Below are positions 1 through 6,984 of a stretch of 64,000 nucleotides of DNA, one piece after another. The notes beneath the pieces are model-generated. The model was given only the letters and a program-made list of their open reading frames with translations, had not been told where the DNA came from and did no database searches. Made by a program: the position numbers and the translations under genes. The stretch lies in NCBI GenBank assembly GCA_964451305.1, contig CAYVHV010000008.1, positions 1-64,000 on the forward strand. Direction: 5' to 3'. The DNA is from SHLQ01 sp964451305. GTDB taxonomy: Bacteria; Actinomycetota; Acidimicrobiia; Acidimicrobiales; SHLQ01. How positions within the stretch are numbered: position 1 is the first letter of the stretch; each line of letters begins with the position of its first letter.

Positions 1-54
1 GTATCGCGGGTTGCAACCCTTTAGCGGACGAGGGTTCGATTCCCTCCAGCTCCA
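1..54 (+). ncRNA. ssrA: tmRNA (ssrA), 3' end only
   Basis: The first 54 bases match the 3' tRNA-like end of tmRNA. A T-arm (stem gaggg/ccctc around ttcgatt) is followed by the acceptor strand CAGCTCC and discriminator A, which is the usual ssrA ending. The preceding bases (ttagcggacg) also fit the tmRNA T-arm entry better than an ordinary tRNA. The CCA tail is not encoded: cat follows the discriminator. The 5' half and the tag-peptide reading frame lie outside the window. The molecule rescues stalled ribosomes together with SmpB. Confidence 0.8.
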
Positions 55-97
55 CATTGAGGTATTCCGGGAACGCGAATACCCCCAATCCGGGAAA

Positions 98-132
98 GCC
101 GTGGCGGAACCTCCGCCACGGCGGTTCTCTTT
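98..132 (+). terminator. intrinsic terminator after ssrA
   Basis: A perfect 10-bp stem (gccgtggcgg / ccgccacggc) with a 5-base loop lies at 98-122. It is followed by the T-rich run ggttctctttgt, about 45 bases after the tmRNA end. It probably terminates ssrA transcription. Confidence 0.75.
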
Positions 133-677
133 GTCGTCCCTTTGCGAGACCAGGACGGCCGTTCCCTTAGCGGCACTCAACGCTCTGTCATCGCAACTAC
201 AGTCCAGCATCTTCGCTCGCTCCAGGTTTGCGCCGGTAAGTCGGGCACCGGACAAATCGGCTGCTACAAGATCGACTTCCTCCAGATTTGCGGAAGTGAA
301 GTAAGCTCCCTCAGCACGAACGCCTCTCATTCGGGATCGAGCCAGAGATGCTCCGCGAAGGTTCGCCCCTTGCATTTTTGCAGCGCTGAAATCTGCCACA
401 CCATCCCACTCATAAACCCGAGCGTGACCCGAGAACCTGCCAGTGCCATCATTTGACGGCGCACCGACAATCACACGAAAACCATCCGCCGACATCGCCA
501 ACTCTGACCCAAACCGGTCGCCCGGGGCTTCGCGATCGATATTGTCTCCGAGTTGACTGACCTCCGATTCGAATCCGTCTTGCGCTCCCGCTGGGGTCAA
601 GCGCTTAGACCGAGCGCTGCGGCCAACGCAACGATGGCCAGCAACCGAAGCGCTGTATGCCGTGGACGTAAATGCAT
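120..677 (-). pseudogene. broken secreted FG-GAP / pentapeptide-repeat protein
   Basis: A ribosome site (gaaagga) precedes ATG at 677, which starts a typical signal peptide (two Arg, then a Leu/Ala-rich core). That frame hits TGA near 600. From the same point a -1 frame runs on without a stop. It encodes one FG-GAP repeat (GDRFGSELAMSADG, then VIVGAP and RVYEWDG, about 540-400) and then pentapeptide repeats of the A(D/N)LxxA type (about 390-200), before passing the terminator and the antisense of ssrA to the window edge. One indel therefore separates secretion signal and mature domain, and no proper stop is present before ssrA. It is either a decayed gene or an assembly error. Function unknown; these repeats build beta-propeller and beta-helix surface folds. 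Confidence 0.6.
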
Positions 678-795
678 CGGGCAAGTCCTTTCGAAACGTG
701 ATTACCGCCCTGTCGAAAAACTCACCAGGACCTCCTCCTATCGACTAGCCAATGATCGCATTTAGCCACACCCAAACAGAAGCTCGATCAACCGG

Positions 796-1656
796 TCATC
801 GATTGGCAACGTGAGAGAACGCCTCGGTCATTTCTTTGATCTGCTCGAACGAGCCCTGCGGTCGGAACACGATCTGGGTAACGCCCGCGTCCTTCCATGC
901 ATCCACCTGAGACGCCCACTGCGACTCATCGCGCTCAGTCGTAAACAGCGGTGCCTCAATACCGACATCGGCGGGATTGCGGCCTGCCTTCCGAACCTCT
1001 GACACATAGCGCTCGATCGCCGCACGAGCCTGATCATCAGGCTCTCGAAGCAACGACTGCCAGCCATCGGCAATTCGCGCCGCTCGCGAAACCGCCACAT
1101 CACTAAAGGCACCGATCCAAATCGGAATCGGTCGCTGAATAGGCATCGGAGCGAGCCCAGCATCGTCGACCTGATGCCATTGGCCATCGAAGCTGACGTG
1201 CTGCTCGGTCCACAGCCGCCGCATCACATCGATCTGCTCCTCCATCCGCCGCCCCCGGTTACGAAACGACATGTCGAGCGAGACATACTCCGGGTCGTTC
1301 CACCCAACACCCACACCGAGCTCCATCCGGCCGTTGCTCAACACGTCGATCTGCGCCGCCTGCTTGGCTACCAACACCGCTTGGCGCTGGGGCAGAACCA
1401 ACACTGCCGACTTCAGCCGTATCGACGACGTCGCCGCGGCAGCGAACGCGAGCACCGTCATCGTCTCGTGATTTGGATACTCGGTCGTGTACTTCGCAGC
1501 CAACGCGAAGTCCGCGACCGGCGTCCTCGTCTGAATCACATGATCGGGAACGTTGAGAAATGAATACCCGAGGTCCTCAGCTGCTTGGACGAAGTCACGA
1601 ATGACCCCGCCGTCAGCTGGCATCTCGGGTTGTGGGAAGTGAAGTCCGAATTCCAT
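796..1656 (-). CDS. LLM-class F420-dependent oxidoreductase
   Basis: This 286-residue protein has the bacterial luciferase-like TIM barrel. Recognisable segments are the opening FGLHFPQ strand, LGYSFLNVPDH, the conserved NGRMELGVGVGW loop and IPIWIGAFSD near residue 180. In actinobacteria such proteins usually take cofactor F420 rather than FMN and act in the cytosol on organic substrates; the substrate cannot be read from the sequence. The start is well supported by an AGGAGG site seven bases before ATG at 1656. It stands alone, transcribed toward the broken gene beside ssrA. A second LLM protein lies at 54676-55653 but is only distantly similar. Confidence 0.85.
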   Translation of the reverse strand: MEFGLHFPQPEMPADGGVIRDFVQAAEDLGYSFLNVPDHVIQTRTPVADFALAAKYTTEYPNHETMTVLAFAAAATSSIRLKSAVLVLPQRQAVLVAKQAAQIDVLSNGRMELGVGVGWNDPEYVSLDMSFRNRGRRMEEQIDVMRRLWTEQHVSFDGQWHQVDDAGLAPMPIQRPIPIWIGAFSDVAVSRAARIADGWQSLLREPDDQARAAIERYVSEVRKAGRNPADVGIEAPLFTTERDESQWASQVDAWKDAGVTQIVFRPQGSFEQIKEMTEAFSHVANR

Positions 1657-1749
1657 GCGAAACCTCCTCGCTGAGAATCACACCATATGACGAACCGAAC
1701 GCTCCCAAGGAACGCGACTCGCTATCGCCGTGAAGGACTCCAAGGTTCG

Positions 1750-1849
1750 NNNNNNNNNNNNNNNNNNNNNNNNNNNNNNNNNNNNNNNNNNNNNNNNNNN
1801 NNNNNNNNNNNNNNNNNNNNNNNNNNNNNNNNNNNNNNNNNNNNNNNNN
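1750..1849. other. assembly gap (100 N) between identical 55-base flanks
   Basis: Exactly 100 N. The 55 bases before the gap (1695-1749) and after it (1850-1904) are identical. This is the expected overlap of two contigs from a k=55 assembly graph, so the 100 N plus one flank copy are probably artefactual and the true sequence may be continuous. Reading frames drawn through the N are meaningless. Confidence 0.9.
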
Positions 1850-2001
1850 CCGAACGCTCCCAAGGAACGCGACTCGCTATCGCCGTGAAGGACTCCAAGG
1901 TTCGTCCGATGTTGGCTCTGTTGACTCGTCATCGAATTTCACAGGCTCGGTGAGAGAATCCGCAGATTCGAACGAGTCGCCCTTGCCGCCGGTGCCCTCT
2001 T

Positions 2002-3201
2002 TCATGTCACCGCCGGTCTCCTTGCCACTCCCGCCATCGTCAGAGCTCTTGGCCATCTCGTCTTTCTCGCCCTTACCGTCGTCGACCTCGGTCCACATGA
2101 AGTCACCATCATCGACGTCCTCGGTGTGTTCGGCGCTTCCGGAGGGTCGAGCTCGTGCGGATCGTTGTCGGCGCTAAACCGTTCGGCGGCCTGAGCGTTC
2201 GTTTGCGTTTGCAGCAGGGCTTGTCCATCGCCGTCGGCCGACGACGTCTCATCGGTGGAGACGAGCACCGGTGGTTCTTGACCAATGTCATCGGGGTCGA
2301 GGGTCCGAAGCTCATCATCTGAGTTGAGATCGGCGTCGAGCGTTCCCGACTGCACCCCTCCCTGAATATCTTCACCCGGCGAACGTTCCAATGCGGTGCT
2401 GAGCGCATCACATTCGACCGAACGTCCGAGCAACGACTCGGGCTTGGGAGTGGAAGGGGCATCGGCGCCGAGCGCTCGCTGTTCAGCTCGACGCACCTGC
2501 TCGGAAACGATCAAGCCAACATCGAGCAACGCCTGGCGATGAGCCTCGGTGACTGCGAGCGCATCGTGCGGACGCCCGGCGAGCCGGTGCGCATCGACCA
2601 ACAGCGCGACGGGCTCAGCAGCGAGCGGATCGATACGTACCGCAGGCTCGAGCACCGAGACCGCTATCTGAGGATCCCCCGAAATCATTGCAGACCGAGC
2701 CAGTTCGATGCGGGCGGTTTCTTTCAGCGCGTCGATTCTTGCGCGGTCCGGTAGGAGAAGCGGAAAATCCTCCAGGCCGAGGAACGGGTCGCCGTCGAGC
2801 ATGCCCCAAACACTCTGGATCAACTCGGTCTTTGTCGTCCCGTCATCGCCAGCCAACGCCGCGTCGAGCATATCTTGAGCTCGGTGCACATCGACTGCGT
2901 CCCGCTCGACATCGAGGACGTACCCCTCCGGTGCCGTTTGCACGATGTCTCCAATGCCGACCTCGTCGAGGGCACTCCGCAACCGGCGGATCTGGGTACG
3001 GAGCGCTCCCGAACCAGACTTCAGCCGTTGCCCGCCCCACACATCGTGAAGGAGCAGATCTCGGCTGACCACCGATCCAGCATCGATTGCGAGGCGCGCC
3101 AAGACCGCAGCGCTACGCTCGCTTCGTCCGCGTAGCTCACCGCCGTCGACGACGAGGCGCGGGTTCCCAATGAGACGAACATCAACTCCACGTGCATTCA
3201 C
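2002..3201 (-). CDS. SARP/AfsR-type regulator, probable frameshift near the 3' end
   Basis: The protein begins with an OmpR/PhoB-like winged helix (residues about 5-95; ALRTQIRRLRSAL recognition region, then GYVLDV) followed by a bacterial transcriptional activation domain of TPR-like helices (about 100-245). This is the architecture of SARP regulators, DNA-binding activators often tied to secondary metabolism. It then shows LLGRSVECDAL, the usual first motif of the AfsR ATPase domain, but no ATPase follows; a long acidic tail takes its place. Near 2135 the frame becomes basic (RTSMMVTSCG...) while another frame continues acidic (EHTEDVDDGDF...) to a stop at 1877, so an indel is likely and the true end is probably 1877. 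GTG at 3201 puts the domain at the N-terminus as in the family; an alternative start is at 3240. Confidence 0.7.
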   Translation of the reverse strand: MNARGVDVRLIGNPRLVVDGGELRGRSERSAAVLARLAIDAGSVVSRDLLLHDVWGGQRLKSGSGALRTQIRRLRSALDEVGIGDIVQTAPEGYVLDVERDAVDVHRAQDMLDAALAGDDGTTKTELIQSVWGMLDGDPFLGLEDFPLLLPDRARIDALKETARIELARSAMISGDPQIAVSVLEPAVRIDPLAAEPVALLVDAHRLAGRPHDALAVTEAHRQALLDVGLIVSEQVRRAEQRALGADAPSTPKPESLLGRSVECDALSTALERSPGEDIQGGVQSGTLDADLNSDDELRTLDPDDIGQEPPVLVSTDETSSADGDGQALLQTQTNAQAAERFSADNDPHELDPPEAPNTPRTSMMVTSCGPRSTTVRARKTRWPRALTMAGVARRPAVT

Positions 3202-3294
3202 TGACAGCTCAGATCGAACAAGACACGCACCTATCGCCAAAAGGGTTGAACGATGGCGAAAGCTAGCAAAACGCTGCGAAGCGTGACGCTGCTG

Positions 3295-3945
3295 TTACCC
3301 AGCAGCGTTTCTGGCGAGCACCTCGACGGTAGTGTTGATCGCACTGAAACGATCGGCCAAGGCGGCGAGCGATGCGTTCTGCAGCTCGTCGGCCGAGATG
3401 GCCGCTCCCCCATTCGCCGACGGAAGCGCCCGTGTCGCCGTCGCATCGGAAACAACCGTCGTCTCATAGCCCAGGTCGAGTGCGGCGCGAGCCGTCGAGC
3501 TCACACTCAAATGCGTCATGAACCCGCAAATGATCAGATGCGGCCGGCCGATCCCGGCCAGGTGATTCTGCAGACCGGTATGGGTAAACCCGTTCGGCAA
3601 ACCCTTGCCCAGAACCGTCTCGCCCTCGACCGGGGCTACCTGTTCGATGATGCGCCCGCCCTTGGCCGGATCAAAAGCACGACCTTCGGACCCCTCCTGG
3701 CCAATATGGACGACCTCGGTGTCTTCCTTGCGCGCCGTCAGCAACAGCGCCGTGATGTTGTCGACCGCCTCTTGAAGCCCGGGCAACACCAATGCCCCAT
3801 CCGTGCTGTGCTCGGCCTGTGCGTTCAGCACGATGAGCACAGCATCGCTCATCGGTCCATAAATCGGCGGTAGTCCCGCTGCGGTTCGAAGCGAAAACAA
3901 TTCGGGCTCTTCGGTCATGGCATCGACGCTAGCCGGGCGAGCCAT
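3295..3945 (-). CDS. isochorismatase-fold protein lacking catalytic residues
   Basis: About 216 residues of the cysteine-hydrolase (isochorismatase) fold, which hydrolyses amides or vinyl ethers with an Asp-Lys-Cys triad. The fold landmarks are present: the first strand VLIVLNAQ, the lysine loop VLGKGLPNGF, and LIICGFMTHLSVSSTARAALDLGY. The first-strand Asp (normally I-D-x-Q) is Asn here, and the nucleophile Cys (normally THxCV) is Ser. The lysine remains. Chemistry of the usual kind is therefore doubtful, and a binding role or altered activity is possible. ATG at 3945 has an AGAAAGAG-like site upstream; 3918 and 3852 are alternative starts. It is divergent from the FAS1 lipoprotein gene. Confidence 0.75.
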   Translation of the reverse strand: MARPASVDAMTEEPELFSLRTAAGLPPIYGPMSDAVLIVLNAQAEHSTDGALVLPGLQEAVDNITALLLTARKEDTEVVHIGQEGSEGRAFDPAKGGRIIEQVAPVEGETVLGKGLPNGFTHTGLQNHLAGIGRPHLIICGFMTHLSVSSTARAALDLGYETTVVSDATATRALPSANGGAAISADELQNASLAALADRFSAINTTVEVLARNAAG

Positions 3946-4032
3946 AGAGCCACTCTTTCTAGGCCTTTGGGCCCATAGGTGGGTCATGTACCCTCGGTTG
4001 TCAGACTGCAGACCCGAGTTGAGGTACCCCGC

Positions 4033-4755
4033 ATGATGAAGACCAACACCAAGAAGACCGCCGCCCTCCTACTGGCCTTTGGCCTCACCGCGGCGGCATG
4101 CAGCAGCGGTGCCGATGACCTCGTCGATGGTGCAACAGATGCTGCTGGCGACGTTGCGGGTGACGTCGAAGATGTCCTTATTGGCGACGACGACGCCATG
4201 GAAGACGAAGACGAAGCTATGGAAGACGAGGCCGAAGAGGCGGACGACGCCGATGAAGCCGCAGACGCCGACGATGACGGGACCGGGCTCGACATCGAAC
4301 CAGCATCGGACATTCCGGCAACCGTCGTCGAAATCGCACTCGCCAGCGAAGACTTCAGCACCCTCGTCACTGCGTTGACCGAAGCAGACCTCGTCGAAAC
4401 CCTGCAAGGCGATGGACCATTCACCGTCTTCGCGCCAACAAACGACGCCTTCGATGCCGTCCTGACCGGCGCAGACGTCACCATTGAAGAGCTACTCGCA
4501 ACCTCTGACCTCGCCGACACGCTGACCTACCACGTCGTTGCAGGCAACGTGTTTGCCGAAGACGCAATCGCAGCCGACGGCACTGCCGTCGAAACTCTTA
4601 GCGGAGACAGCATCGATATCTCGGTCGTCAACGGCTTTGTCGTGCTCAACGACTCCGCCACCGTGATCACCGCCGACCTCGCCGCCGGAAACGGTGTCGT
4701 TCACATCATCGACACTGTGCTCACCCCACTGACCGCAGGCGCATCCGACTCGTAG
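4033..4755 (+). CDS. FAS1 (fasciclin) domain lipoprotein
   Basis: About 240 residues. It has an N-terminal lipoprotein signal (KTNTKK, hydrophobic core, lipobox LTAAAC), so the mature protein should be lipid-anchored outside the membrane. An extremely acidic Asp/Glu/Ala linker follows (residues about 35-90), then one complete fasciclin domain (about 100-235) with the conserved GPFTVFAPTNDAF segment, LTYHVV and GVVHIIDTVLTP. FAS1 domains mediate adhesion or binding to matrix components. The double ATG at 4033/4036 is chosen because it immediately precedes the signal peptide; the frame is open from 3979. The gene ends 16 bases before the tandem repeats at 4771. Confidence 0.85.
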   Translation: MMKTNTKKTAALLLAFGLTAAACSSGADDLVDGATDAAGDVAGDVEDVLIGDDDAMEDEDEAMEDEAEEADDADEAADADDDGTGLDIEPASDIPATVVEIALASEDFSTLVTALTEADLVETLQGDGPFTVFAPTNDAFDAVLTGADVTIEELLATSDLADTLTYHVVAGNVFAEDAIAADGTAVETLSGDSIDISVVNGFVVLNDSATVITADLAAGNGVVHIIDTVLTPLTAGASDS

Positions 4756-4770
4756 AAGCGGGTTCTACCC

Positions 4771-4847
4771 AGCGATAGCGCTGTACTACGCAGCGATAAC
4801 GCTGTACTACGCAGCGATAACGCTGTACTACGCAGCGATAACGCTGT
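4771..4847. repeat. 21-bp tandem repeat, 3.7 copies, between convergent genes
   Basis: The unit agcgataacgctgtactacgc starts at 4771, 4792, 4813 and (partial) 4834; the first copy differs at one base. Each copy contains the small hairpin CAGCG-ATAA-CGCTG. Read on the minus strand, the unit is seven codons ending Ser-Val-Ile-Ala-Ala-stop, so the C-terminus and TAG stop of the neighbouring hypothetical gene are repeated. The array may serve as a tandem terminator for both convergent genes. Confidence 0.9.
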
Positions 4848-5142
4848 CGACCTCGGCTGGAAGTAGCGAGTTCCACAACGCCGCGCGGATCTGATCGGCG
4901 CGTTGGCCAGACAACTCGTTTGCCACCACAACACCATCGACCATGTCGGCCAAAACCGCCGCCCACGGACGCCCCCGAAGCTGAATCGCAACCGTCGTGC
5001 CCCGACGCGTACGGCGCATCGTCCGGTTGTATCCCTCGAGGCGAGGAGGAGACGTAAAGTTCGGCGCAGAGACACCGCAGAGACGGCTGGCACGGCTGAG
5101 CTCACGAGCGGCCCCTGCGAAACGTATCGACGTCGACTCCAT
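4828..5142 (-). CDS. conserved-looking hypothetical protein (104 aa)
   Basis: A 104-residue cytosolic protein without signal or membrane helix. An arginine-rich first half (RLEGYNRTMRRTRRG) is followed by a hydrophobic segment, GRPWAAVLADMVDGVVVAN, and a helix (GQRADQIRAALW). It resembles small hypothetical proteins common in actinobacteria, but I can assign no function. ATG at 5142 is preferred because AGGA lies eight bases upstream; the frame is open to GTG 5217. The stop lies inside the 21-bp tandem repeat, which repeats its last codons. Confidence 0.55.
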   Translation of the reverse strand: MESTSIRFAGAARELSRASRLCGVSAPNFTSPPRLEGYNRTMRRTRRGTTVAIQLRGRPWAAVLADMVDGVVVANELSGQRADQIRAALWNSLLPAEVDSVIAA

Positions 5143-5254
5143 GTGCACATCCTCGCGCGAGGGTGTGACAACGATGATCGGATTGTCTCCAAACACTCGT
5201 CGCACTCCAAAAGCCACTATTTCATTGGGGTTTCCTTCCCCCTACCCCCGGGTA

Positions 5255-5268
5255 GGGGAAATAGGGGT
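5255..5268 (+). promoter_or_regulatory. G-run motif A upstream of the D/N/S-repeat gene
   Basis: GGGGAAATAGGGGT lies 86 bases before the ATG at 5354. It is one of four similar sites (5255, 13831, 14597, 16944), each pointing toward a gene of the ini/Hsp70 island. It could be an activator site or part of an alternative-sigma promoter (the GGGAA portion). Confidence 0.45.
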
Positions 5269-5353
5269 AGCACCCGATTCAGCGAAATAGCCGACTGCGT
5301 ACCTTGAATGTCGAGGCCTGCGAGTGCGGGCGGCACACACAAGGAGAAATCAC

Positions 5354-6738
5354 ATGAGCGGAATTAACAAAGACACCGTCGCAGGCTACGCAGATGTTGA
5401 CATGGACAACGATGTCGTCGACAGCTACAACAAGGCGAAGGACTCCCACGACGACAACAGCGTGACCGAGACCTACACCGAGGCCAACGACACCATGGAC
5501 AGCTACAACAAGTCCAAGGACTCCCACGACGACAACAGCAAGGTCGACGAGAGCGTCAACGACAGCTTCAACAAGGACATCGACACCAAGGACTCACACG
5601 ACGACAACAGCCAAGTCGACGAGAGCATCAACGACAGCCTCAACGACAACAGCGTCCGTGAGGACAACTCGGACAACAGCACCGAGATCGCCGACAGCTT
5701 CAACGAGACCGACTCACACGACGACAACTCGGACAACAGCACCGACATTGCCGACAGCTTCAACGACAACTCCGACAACTCGGACAACTCGGTCAATGAC
5801 AGCCACAACACCACGACGACGACCACGACCATCACCGACGAGTCACAGACCGTCACCGCCGACGACGGCGGCATCGCAGCTGGCGGAGACATCACCGGCC
5901 AGATGAACACCGGAATCGTCGACGGCGTCATGGGCGGAGACGGCACCACCGTCGACGGCAACGTAGGCGACGGAAACATGAGCTTCGACAACGTCAGCGG
6001 CAACGTCGCAGTCGGCGGCAGCGTCACCGACGTCGATGGTGGCGGCGGCAACGTCAACCTCGGTGGCGTTCAGCAGAACACCGACACCGGCGGCGGCGAC
6101 GCTGTCAGCGTGCTCGGCGATGGCAACGAGGTCACCGGTGACCAAACCGTCACGATGGACGGCGGCTCCGGAGGCGGCGGCGGTGGCCCAGCAGTGGTCA
6201 ACTTCGGCGACGACTCGGTCCTCAACACGATCGAAGACAACTCCGACAACTCGGTCAACGACAGCTTCAACACCGACAACTCGATCAACGACAGCCTCAA
6301 CACCGACAACTCGATTGAGGACAGCTTCAACGATCAGTCCGACAACTCGATCAACGACAGCCTCAACACCGAGGACAGCTTCAACGACGAGTCCGACAAC
6401 TCGATCAACGACAGCCTCAACGAGACGCTGACCGACAACTCGGTNNNNNNNNNNNNNNNNNNNNNNNNNNNNNNNNNNNNNNNNNNNNNNNNNNNNNNNN
6501 NNNNNNNNNNNNNNNNNNNNNNNNNNNNNNNNNNNNNNNNNNNNAGTCCGACAACTCGATCAACGACAGCCTCAACGAGACGCTGACCGACAACTCGGTC
6601 AACGACAGCCTCAACACCGAGGACAGCTTCAACGATCACTCATCGGATGTTGACGTCACCGACATCACCCAGCAGGTAGAGCAGAACCTCGCTGACATGG
6701 ATCTCGGCGGACACCACGACATCGACATCGACGTCTAA
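5354..6738 (+). CDS. D/N/S-repeat protein, IniB-like (interrupted by gap)
   Basis: The start is fixed by AAGGAG seven bases before ATG 5354. The product is very acidic with almost no Cys, Trp or Arg. Residues about 10-160 are D/N/S repeats (DSHDDNS, NDSFN). About 165-300 is a Gly/Asp/Val-rich region (AAGGDITGQMNTG, GNVAVGGSVTDVDGGGGNVN, GDGNEVTGDQTV) that looks like a beta-solenoid. The rest returns to a 10-residue unit of the form D-N-S-(I/V)-N-D-S-(L/F)-N-T. The tail ends in an amphipathic segment and DIDIDV. Collapsing the 55-base overlap at the gap keeps the frame and gives 409 residues. The middle resembles the IniB-like protein at 12813-13742. There is no signal peptide; export or self-assembly is speculation. 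Confidence 0.8.
6445..6544. other. assembly gap (100 N) inside the repeat protein gene
   Basis: 100 N between two identical 55-base copies (6390-6444 and 6545-6599). Removing the N and one copy leaves an uninterrupted reading frame. The gap is most likely an assembly-graph artefact at repetitive DNA, although extra repeat units could be missing. Confidence 0.9.
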
Positions 6739-6757
6739 CCCTGGCGGGTACCACCCC

Positions 6758-6788
6758 TTTGGCCCCGGTCGTAACGACCGGGGCCAAA
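6758..6788 (+). terminator. strong hairpin after the repeat protein gene
   Basis: A perfect 14-bp stem (tttggccccggtcg / cgaccggggccaaa) with loop taa lies 20 bases after the stop at 6738. No T tract follows directly, but a second hairpin is close behind. Confidence 0.7.
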
Positions 6789-6814
6789 GGTGCCTATCGC
6801 ACCAAGACCCTCGA

Positions 6815-6850
6815 AATGTTCGGCCCGGAACGGGCCGAACATTTTGCGTT
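6815..6850 (+). terminator. second intrinsic terminator
   Basis: A 13-bp stem (aatgttcggcccg / cgggccgaacatt) with loop gaa lies at 6815-6843 and is followed by ttgcgtt. With the hairpin at 6758 it isolates the repeat protein gene from the LuxR gene. It also shows that the LuxR frame, open from 6790, cannot start there. Confidence 0.75.
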
Positions 6851-6891
6851 GTCAGACGTGCGGACAACCCATCGTTTACCGCACCCAGAAT

Positions 6892-6925
6892 TACCCAATT
6901 TGCAGGTTTGCCCTACCCAATCTGC
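6892..6925 (+). promoter_or_regulatory. 22-bp-spaced direct repeats upstream of the LuxR-type gene
   Basis: tacccaatttgc at 6892 and tacccaatctgc at 6914 are spaced two helical turns apart, between the terminator and the proposed LuxR-type start. Related inverted half-sites (actgggt near 6943, ttggaccc near 6963) follow. This is a plausible operator, perhaps autoregulatory. Confidence 0.4.
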
Positions 6926-6984
6926 CATTTTTCGTTGAATTTACTGGGTTCCGATTTGAGCATTGGACCCAAAGAACCTATGTT

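Noticed and set aside
1..54. Ordinary tRNA 3' end
   Set aside because: The acceptor strand CAGCTCCA with the preceding ttagcggacg fits tmRNA; no anticodon arm can be formed in the visible part.
4771..4847. CRISPR-like array
   Set aside because: The units are directly adjacent 21-mers without spacers and no cas genes are present.
5600..6640. DNA-level repeat array or CRISPR in the repeat protein gene
   Set aside because: Repeats follow codon phase and encode a continuous D/N/S-repeat protein with a good ribosome site.
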